This document shows positions 58,295-64,000 of a stretch of DNA of 64,000 nucleotides, piece by piece. Each line of letters starts with the position of its first letter. Position 1 is the stretch's first letter. The translations under genes and the position numbers were made by a program. The DNA comes from Balneolaceae bacterium UBA3186 (lineage in GTDB: Bacteria > Bacteroidota > Rhodothermia > Balneolales > Balneolaceae): NCBI GenBank assembly GCA_002364085.1, contig DEXK01000019.1, positions 1 through 64,000 of the forward strand, in the 5' to 3' direction. Below the pieces are notes generated by a model. It had not been told where the DNA came from and searched no databases. It saw only the letters and a list, made by a program, of their open reading frames with translations.

Positions 58295-59476
58295 TTAATC
58301 ATCCAAGTAGTTTTCAATAATATACGAAGCAATTGCTAAAGAAGATGTTGCTCCCGGTGAAGGTGCGTTTAAAACATGTACCTGATTCCCCACCTTCTCT
58401 ATCTTAAAATCCATAATAAGGTTTCCTTCTTTGCTCATTGCTTGTGCCCTAACTCCTGAGGATCCCTTAACTAAATCGGATTCATTAATATCTGGAATCA
58501 ATTTTCTGGCTTTTTCTAAAAATACACTTTTAAATAATGTACTTTTGAATTCATTTATAGAAAACTTGAAATTCGAAACTATAAACTTTGATAATCCTTT
58601 ATATAAAACACTATCTAATAATTCACCGGCAGAAAAATCATTAAGCTTATAACCTTCTCTTTTAAAAGCTAAGACAGCATTCGGGCCGACCTCTCTTCTA
58701 CCATCAATCATTCGAGTAAAATGAACCCCCAAAAAAGGGAAATTCGGATCCGGTACAGGGTATATTAAATGATTTACTAATGCTTTTGCTTCTGGCTTTA
58801 GTTCGTAATAATCTCCTCTAAACGGAACTATCCTAAACTGTCTGCGTTCCTTTGCAAGCGCTTCATATACTTTATCAGAATAAAGCCCCGTACAATTTAC
58901 AATCCAATCAAAACTATTATCCAACTCATCATGAGTGAAACCAATAGAATTCTTGTCTAAAATATTTGCATTATATACTATTTTCCCTCCCATGTTTTCA
59001 ATATGAAAAAGTAGTTTTCTCATCACAGACTTAAAATCAACTATACCTTCTTCTGGAACTAAAAGAGCTTTTTTTGCGGACACAAATGGCTCTCTTTCTT
59101 TCAATTCGACTGAATCCAAAAATTTCAATCCTTTTAAACCATTCTTAACACCTCTCTTAAATAAACCATCTAAAATCAAGGCTTCTCTCTGATTTGAGGC
59201 TGCAACTACTTTACCACAAATATCATGTTCTACTTCATTTTCAATGCAAAAAGTGGTCATCTCCCTTATTCCTTCAACCGCCAGTTTGGCCTTCAATGAA
59301 CCTGGTTTATAGTAGAGACCACAATGTAAAACCCCACTATTTCGTCCTGATTGATGAGACCCTATTTTATCTTCTTTTTCAAAAATAGTAAGGTCTAAAT
59401 TTTTGTGCTTCAATAGCATCTTATAAGCAACTGAAAGCCCTACAATACCTGCTCCAACAACAGCAATCTTTTTCAT
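58295..59476 (-). CDS. FAD-dependent oxidoreductase, LhgO-like
   Basis: This 393-aa flavoprotein starts with a DAO-type FAD fold (VVGAGIVGLSVAYKML) and has SGRNSGVLHCGLYY and LKAKLAVEGIRE, typical of L-2-hydroxyglutarate oxidase (LhgO/YgaF). The C-terminal SPGATSSLAIASYI is also family-like. LhgO oxidises L-2-hydroxyglutarate, a central metabolism step that has no obvious place in a polysaccharide operon. Either it oxidises an unusual sugar acid or lipid-linked intermediate, or the gene is a passenger. The 4-bp overlap with the glycosyltransferase shows it is part of the operon. Confidence 0.82.
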   Translation of the reverse strand: MKKIAVVGAGIVGLSVAYKMLLKHKNLDLTIFEKEDKIGSHQSGRNSGVLHCGLYYKPGSLKAKLAVEGIREMTTFCIENEVEHDICGKVVAASNQREALILDGLFKRGVKNGLKGLKFLDSVELKEREPFVSAKKALLVPEEGIVDFKSVMRKLLFHIENMGGKIVYNANILDKNSIGFTHDELDNSFDWIVNCTGLYSDKVYEALAKERRQFRIVPFRGDYYELKPEAKALVNHLIYPVPDPNFPFLGVHFTRMIDGRREVGPNAVLAFKREGYKLNDFSAGELLDSVLYKGLSKFIVSNFKFSINEFKSTLFKSVFLEKARKLIPDINESDLVKGSSGVRAQAMSKEGNLIMDFKIEKVGNQVHVLNAPSPGATSSLAIASYIIENYLDD

Positions 59477-60684
59477 AAATCAATTATTTTTAAATACCTA
59501 TCAGCCAAAATATCAAATGTTCTATATTTAAGTAACCAAGCTCTGCCTTTTTTCCCAATTTTATCTCTTTCTTCTTTGTTCAGATCCGCCATTTCGTTTA
59601 TGGCTTGATGAAGCATCTCTTGATTCTCAGCTTCTACAAAAACACCACAATTTGCTTCATTAACCATGCTCTTAAAACCACTGAATGATGCTATGATCGG
59701 CTTCTCAGAATACATATAATCAATCCATTTATTTCGAGATAGCCCATAATCATATAGTTTAGATTTGTTTACACTATCATATAAAATATCACATTCTTTT
59801 AAAAGAGATTGTACTTGCTCTTTCTTAATACGGGGAGCAAATGTAATATTCGAATAACTATTATATTCTTTAATGTATTTCTCTTTCAAATCACCATTTC
59901 CTACAAAGAGAAAATGAATTTCTATATTTTGCATCGAAGTTGCAACTTCTAACAACGTGTCAAGCGCATTTGTTATTCCTATGCTTCCTGCGTAACAAAC
60001 AATGATTTTATTTTTAGGTATATATTTAGAAATATACTCACGGCTCAAGGGTTCAGGGTTGGAAAATAGTTCTAGGTCAACACCTTGTGGTATTGAAAAG
60101 CATTTATCTACTTCTCCAATTTGTTTTTGAACATGCTCTTCTAAATTAGGCATAGTTCCGATAATCAAATCTGATTTTCTATAGCCGGCTTTTTCTACCC
60201 AACCAAGAAAATTTATTACCGGGTTAGAATTAGAAAAATGCCCAAAGCTTGTTAATGTAAGTGGCCAAATATCCCTTATTTCAAAAACTAATTTACATTT
60301 ATATTTTCTTTTTAATCTAATTCCATTCAAGATTGTAAATAGAGATAAGCTCGATACTATAATAGCATCTGGTCGTGGCAAAATTTTATCTTTCAGTTTT
60401 AAAAGTCTAAACTCAAATTGTAACCAACTTAATATTCTTTTAATACTGAAGGTGCCATTATACCTGATACACTTACACCAAATTGTTTTAATTCCATCTA
60501 TTGTCTCATGTTGATAATTGTCGTCAAAAAGCGGAACAGAAGCAGTATGATTAGAATCAGAAGTTATTATTACAGTATTAATTCCTTTCTTTTGAAATTC
60601 TTTGCAAAAATAAAAGTGCCTGGACGCAAAGCCATACTTAGCTGGGCTTGCATACTTAGAAACATACCAAATTGTTTTTGACAT
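59473..60684 (-). CDS. Glycosyltransferase, family 4 type
   Basis: This 403-aa GT-B glycosyltransferase shows FEIRDIWPLTLTSFG in the acceptor domain. Its donor domain has VCYAGSIGITNALDTLLEV and the EKPIIASFSGFKSMV nucleotide-binding region. It resembles WbuB-like enzymes that add GlcNAc or fucosamine-type sugars. No signal peptide. The linkage it makes cannot be read. It overlaps the LhgO-like gene by 4 bp and starts 3 bp after the aminotransferase. Confidence 0.88.
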   Translation of the reverse strand: MSKTIWYVSKYASPAKYGFASRHFYFCKEFQKKGINTVIITSDSNHTASVPLFDDNYQHETIDGIKTIWCKCIRYNGTFSIKRILSWLQFEFRLLKLKDKILPRPDAIIVSSLSLFTILNGIRLKRKYKCKLVFEIRDIWPLTLTSFGHFSNSNPVINFLGWVEKAGYRKSDLIIGTMPNLEEHVQKQIGEVDKCFSIPQGVDLELFSNPEPLSREYISKYIPKNKIIVCYAGSIGITNALDTLLEVATSMQNIEIHFLFVGNGDLKEKYIKEYNSYSNITFAPRIKKEQVQSLLKECDILYDSVNKSKLYDYGLSRNKWIDYMYSEKPIIASFSGFKSMVNEANCGVFVEAENQEMLHQAINEMADLNKEERDKIGKKGRAWLLKYRTFDILADRYLKIIDL

Positions 60685-60687
60685 TTT

Positions 60688-61791
60688 CTAAGAATAAAAC
60701 TTTTTTATGGCCTCAGTAACATAGGTCATTTCATCATCATTTAATTCAGGAAACATAGGTATCGATAAAATCTCATTTTGGTATTTCGATGCCACTCTAA
60801 AATCTTCAGAATTAGTATTTAAGTAATTATAAGCAGGCAGATTAGGTAAAGCAGTTGGATAATGTATTGCTGTACTTATGCCACTCTTTTCTAAATGAGC
60901 AGCTAGTTCATCTCTGTTCTCAGCCCTGATTACATACAGATGAAATGAATGTTTTGTATTATTTCTTACTTTAGGAATCTCAATCTGTCTAATATTCGAC
61001 AGTGCCTTTGAATAAAATTCAGCGTTTTTAATTCGACTTTCCGTCCATTTGTGAATATAATTCAACTTAACAGAAAGTATCGCTGCCTGAATGCCATCTA
61101 ATCTACTATTGATTCCCTCAATTTCATGATGATGCTTTTTTAGGGCTCCATGTCTGGCAAACATTCTGAATTTTGTAGCTAACTCTTCATTATTCGTAAT
61201 AATACATCCTGCGTCACCATATGCCCCCAAGTTTTTTCCTGGGTAAAAACTGAAAGAACCAGCCACTCCAAATAATCCGGCTTTTGTTCCATTGAACTCA
61301 GAAAAATGAGATTGTGCACAATCTTCTATTATCGGCAAATTATATTTCTCAGATATTTCCATGAGTTTATTCATTTGGCACATTTGGCCATATAAATGAA
61401 CAGGTATAATTGCTTTAGTTTTATCCGTAATTTTTGATTCAATCTCATTTTCATCTATTGTGTAAAAAACGGGGTCAATATCAACAAAGACTGGTTTAGC
61501 TCCGGTTTGTGAAATAGTTTCTGAAGAAGATATCCAGCTATTTGCAACCGTAATTACTTCATCTTCCGGACCAATACCCAGCATTTTCATTATGATATAC
61601 AACGAATCCGTTCCATTTGCAGTACTAATACAGTGTTTAACACCATACAGGTCTGCAAAGGATTTTTCAAAGCTTTCTACTACATCTCCTCCAATAAACG
61701 CAGTCTCATCCAACACAGATTGGATTGCTTCGTCAATTTCTTCTTTTATTGACTTATACTGAGCTTTTAAATCTACGAAAGGCACTTTCAT
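60688..61791 (-). CDS. DegT/DnrJ/EryC1 aminotransferase (WbpE-like), set 2
   Basis: This 367-aa PLP enzyme has PVHLYGQMCQMNKLM, EDCAQSHFSEFNG and the lysine in FYPGKNLGAYGDAG. It is a paralogue of the set-1 enzyme at 47469 without the Ser-rich insertion. It should form the 3-amino sugar in the second WbpB/D/E-like set. It shares one base with the acetyltransferase gene upstream. Confidence 0.9.
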   Translation of the reverse strand: MKVPFVDLKAQYKSIKEEIDEAIQSVLDETAFIGGDVVESFEKSFADLYGVKHCISTANGTDSLYIIMKMLGIGPEDEVITVANSWISSSETISQTGAKPVFVDIDPVFYTIDENEIESKITDKTKAIIPVHLYGQMCQMNKLMEISEKYNLPIIEDCAQSHFSEFNGTKAGLFGVAGSFSFYPGKNLGAYGDAGCIITNNEELATKFRMFARHGALKKHHHEIEGINSRLDGIQAAILSVKLNYIHKWTESRIKNAEFYSKALSNIRQIEIPKVRNNTKHSFHLYVIRAENRDELAAHLEKSGISTAIHYPTALPNLPAYNYLNTNSEDFRVASKYQNEILSIPMFPELNDDEMTYVTEAIKKFYS

Positions 61792-62246
61792 TATAAGCCT
61801 CTTATTTTTTTTGCCGGGTTTCCAGCATATATTCCTGATTCTTCAATATTTTTAACCACCACTGCCCCTGCTCCAATCACTACATTATCACAAATTGTTA
61901 CTGGTAATATTGTAGCATTACTTCCAATGCTAACATTATTTCCTATTTTAGTTGATCTCCACTTAGATGAATCTCCACCTGCCGGACTGCCGTCACTAAA
62001 GAGATCATTTATAAACATTACTCCATGACCTATAAAACACTCATCCCCAATTTCAACTAGCTCACAGATAAATGTATGAGACTGTACTTTACATTTATCG
62101 CCAATTTTTACTCCTTTTTGGATCTCAACGAAAGGTCCTACAAAACAATTTTTCCCTAGCTCGCACTCGTACAAATTTGAAGGTGAAATGATTGTACAAT
62201 TATCTCCATATACAACATCTCTGATAGCTACTTGAAAGTTTTTCAT
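61791..62246 (-). CDS. Sugar N-acetyltransferase (WbpD-like, short), set 2
   Basis: This 151-aa left-handed beta-helix protein has hexapeptide repeats (LGKNCFVGPFVEIQKGVKIG, NVSIGSNATILPVTICDNVVIG, ending with IYAGNPAKKIRGL). It is shorter than the set-1 enzyme (195 aa) and lacks its C-terminal extension. It probably acetylates the amino sugar from set 2. The 4-bp overlap with the WbpB-like gene indicates coupled translation. Confidence 0.86.
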   Translation of the reverse strand: MKNFQVAIRDVVYGDNCTIISPSNLYECELGKNCFVGPFVEIQKGVKIGDKCKVQSHTFICELVEIGDECFIGHGVMFINDLFSDGSPAGGDSSKWRSTKIGNNVSIGSNATILPVTICDNVVIGAGAVVVKNIEESGIYAGNPAKKIRGL

Positions 62247-63259
62247 AATTTTTTAGTCAAGGCTGACTGATAAATCTTATCGATAATCTCAACGGTTTTG
62301 AGTCCTTCAAAAGAATTGGTTGAAATAGAATCTCCCTTTTCAAATACATCGACAAGGTTTTCATATATCTTATCATGATTAGACATAGAACCGCGATAAT
62401 TCCCGTAATTATTCGCGATGTTACCCTCCGGAAGATCTTTGAACTCAAAATTATCTATATGTTGATACTCAAGCTCGTTTAGATACTGCCCGCCAATTTT
62501 TACAGTTCCTTTTTCACCAAAAATTGTAAGAGAACCCTCCATATTTTTTTCAAAGCTATTCACAGTATAGTTTATTGTTCCGATTGCTCCGTTATAAAAT
62601 TCAAGCGCTACAACTCCACTATCTTCAAATTCAATAATTCCCTGATGTGTAAAATTACCGGTAAACGCTTCTACATTTCTAATGTCGCCTATCATCCAGT
62701 AAAGTAAATCGATAAAATGACTAAACTGAGTATAGAGTGTGCCTCCATCCAGATCTTTACTTCCTTTCCAGGAGTTTTGATAGTAATCTAAATTTCTGTT
62801 CCAAAAGCAACTCAATTGGACGCTCAATATTTTCCCGAATCTACCTTCGTCAATAGCTTCTTTAACCGCTGCAATAGGCGGATTAAACCTATTTTGTTTG
62901 ACAACAAACAACCTTTTATTTGACTTTTCGGCTTGCTTGATCATCTCTCCACAGTCCTGAACATTTATTGCCATTGGCTTTTCACATAAAACGTTAAACC
63001 CGGCTTTTAAAGACTTGATAGAATGTTCAGCGTGTAGACCATTTGGAGAACAAATAGAAACAATATCTATTTCAATTTTTGAGTTTAATAAATCTTCTAT
63101 GGTATAAAATATTTCTGCTTTATATTTTTTACCAAGGTCATCAGCCTTCTCTTTCTCGATATCACATACAGCTACCAGCTTCCCATTATTAGATATGTGC
63201 TCTGCATGTCTTTGAGCTATGCGCCCACATCCAATAATAGCAAAAGTTAATTGTTTCAT
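62243..63259 (-). CDS. Gfo/Idh/MocA oxidoreductase (WbpB/WlbA-like), set 2
   Basis: This 338-aa enzyme has AIIGCGRIAQRHAEHIS at the N-terminus, CEKPMAINVQDCGEM, VVKQNRFNPPIAAVKEA, and FTQFSHF read as YTQFSHFIDLLYWMIGD. It is a clear paralogue of the set-1 enzyme at 49286 and should oxidise a UDP-GlcNAcA-type sugar at C3. Following the second WecB-like gene by 5 bp, it belongs to the same transcript. Confidence 0.9.
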   Translation of the reverse strand: MKQLTFAIIGCGRIAQRHAEHISNNGKLVAVCDIEKEKADDLGKKYKAEIFYTIEDLLNSKIEIDIVSICSPNGLHAEHSIKSLKAGFNVLCEKPMAINVQDCGEMIKQAEKSNKRLFVVKQNRFNPPIAAVKEAIDEGRFGKILSVQLSCFWNRNLDYYQNSWKGSKDLDGGTLYTQFSHFIDLLYWMIGDIRNVEAFTGNFTHQGIIEFEDSGVVALEFYNGAIGTINYTVNSFEKNMEGSLTIFGEKGTVKIGGQYLNELEYQHIDNFEFKDLPEGNIANNYGNYRGSMSNHDKIYENLVDVFEKGDSISTNSFEGLKTVEIIDKIYQSALTKKL

Positions 63260-63264
63260 AAATA

Positions 63265-64000
63265 TTATTTGTTGAATATTCTATTAATCGAACTTACAAT
63301 CGTCTCAGCACTTTTACCGTCACCATAAAAGTTTAAATTTTCTTTTATTTTTTTTCCGAAATATTGTTTTGTTAGAACTCTTAGTAGATCAAAGTCTTTA
63401 TCAATTATAAAATTAAACCCATGATTTACTAACTCGACCCACTCCGTTTCACTTCTTAAAGTTAAACAGTATTTTTTCAAAAAATATGCTTCTTTTTGAA
63501 GTCCTCCGCTATCAGTAATTACAAGAGAACAGTTTTTTATCAAATACATCATGTCTATATATCCTAGAGAATCAAAAACATTAAAATTAACATCTAAGTT
63601 TTCTCTTTGAATAATCTGTTTTGTTCTGGGGTGTAAAGGTACAATTAAATTATATGTTTCATGGAGTTCATTTAAAGCATTTATGATGTTCTTTAAATGA
63701 TTGATATCATTTGTGTTTTCCTGCCTGTGTATGGTCGCAAGAATATAATCTTCCTCAGTATCAATTTTTTGCTTCACATTTTTTGATACAAGAGATTCCA
63801 TTTTGCTGTAATGTAAAGTAGCGTCTAACATTACATCTCCGGAATTAATTATCTCACAATCAAAATTTTCAAATCCTTCAGAAATAAGGTTATCAAATCC
63901 AGTTTGGTTCGGAACAAACAAAACTTTACTCACTCTATCGGTAATTATTCTATTATACTCTTCTGGCATTTCTAGATTATAAGACCTTAATCCAGATTCA
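63265..64000 (-). CDS. UDP-N-acetylglucosamine 2-epimerase (WecB/WbpI-like), copy 2, cut by window end
   Basis: The visible 245 codons are the C-terminal part of a second WecB-like epimerase. Translation continues upstream past the ATG at 63969 to the window edge, reading SGLRSYNLEMPEEYNRIITD, a typical WecB stretch. LIVPLHPRTKQIIQ and VITDSGGLQKEAYFLKKY follow. The gene is incomplete here, so the internal ATG is not its start. It is co-directional with set 2 and probably completes a WbpI-like step. Confidence 0.9.
   Translation of the reverse strand, partial: ESGLRSYNLEMPEEYNRIITDRVSKVLFVPNQTGFDNLISEGFENFDCEIINSGDVMLDATLHYSKMESLVSKNVKQKIDTEEDYILATIHRQENTNDINHLKNIINALNELHETYNLIVPLHPRTKQIIQRENLDVNFNVFDSLGYIDMMYLIKNCSLVITDSGGLQKEAYFLKKYCLTLRSETEWVELVNHGFNFIIDKDFDLLRVLTKQYFGKKIKENLNFYGDGKSAETIVSSINRIFNK

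Overview
The window looks like chromosome from a marine, low-GC member of the Balneolota/Bacteroidota group, most likely a Balneolaceae-type organism. This is inferred from a type B succinate dehydrogenase with a single membrane subunit, lipoprotein signals of FCB type, TTG-N19/20-TATTTTC promoter-like sequences, paired sodium transporters, an XrtX-like exosortase, and the gene neighbourhoods. No rRNA, tRNA, CRISPR array, prophage or transposase gene was seen.

Layout. 0-1 kb: non-coding repeats, then a rhodanese. 1.2-5.3 kb: DNA repair (ligase-associated MBL exonuclease, ATP-dependent ligase, HhH-GPD glycosylase). 5.3-12.7 kb: fasciclin protein, NhaA, a CaxA-type exchanger, an M61 peptidase, GAPDH and a DUF1456 protein. 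12.6-18.1 kb: a toxin-antitoxin pair between direct repeats, a small membrane protein, and sdhB-sdhA-sdhC with a GxxExxY cassette inserted before sdhC. 18.2-21 kb: an IMPACT-family protein and a coupled arsM/radical-SAM pair. 21.3-28.5 kb: housekeeping genes. 28.5-30.2 kb: an AT-rich DUF262/HEPN pair that looks like a defence module. 30.2-32.9 kb: a carbamoyltransferase/DUF5989/SxtJ cluster whose 49-aa middle gene is easily missed. 33-37 kb: yicC-gmk-rpoZ-coaBC and an MBL hydrolase. 37-42.3 kb: a giant DUF4175-like protein, a HAD phosphatase and a BatA-like VWA protein. 42.3-45 kb: a 23S-IVS-type four-helix-bundle cassette, then an operon of glycerate kinase, exosortase companion and exosortase. 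45.1 kb to the end: a Wza-like SLBB export protein and a minus-strand polysaccharide operon of 16 genes that runs past the window edge.

The polysaccharide operon appears to make three kinds of nucleotide sugar. A PglF/E/D/C set points to a bacillosamine-like initiating sugar. A WbpA plus two WbpB/D/E sets and two WecB/WbpI-type epimerases point to diacetamido-uronic acids. A Ugd gives UDP-glucuronate. A glycosyltransferase and an unexpected LhgO-like oxidase lie among them.

Intergenic space is rich in repeats. The strongest unexplained signal is a roughly 147-nt element with the same multi-helix architecture in two copies (232-377 and 27166-27313). Its helices differ in sequence but keep pairing, as expected of a structured RNA. 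A third, partial copy sits at the window start. Other repeats are GTCAT...ATGAC palindromes, TCGCCA-loop hairpins, GCCAC-type inverted repeats and REP-like palindromes.
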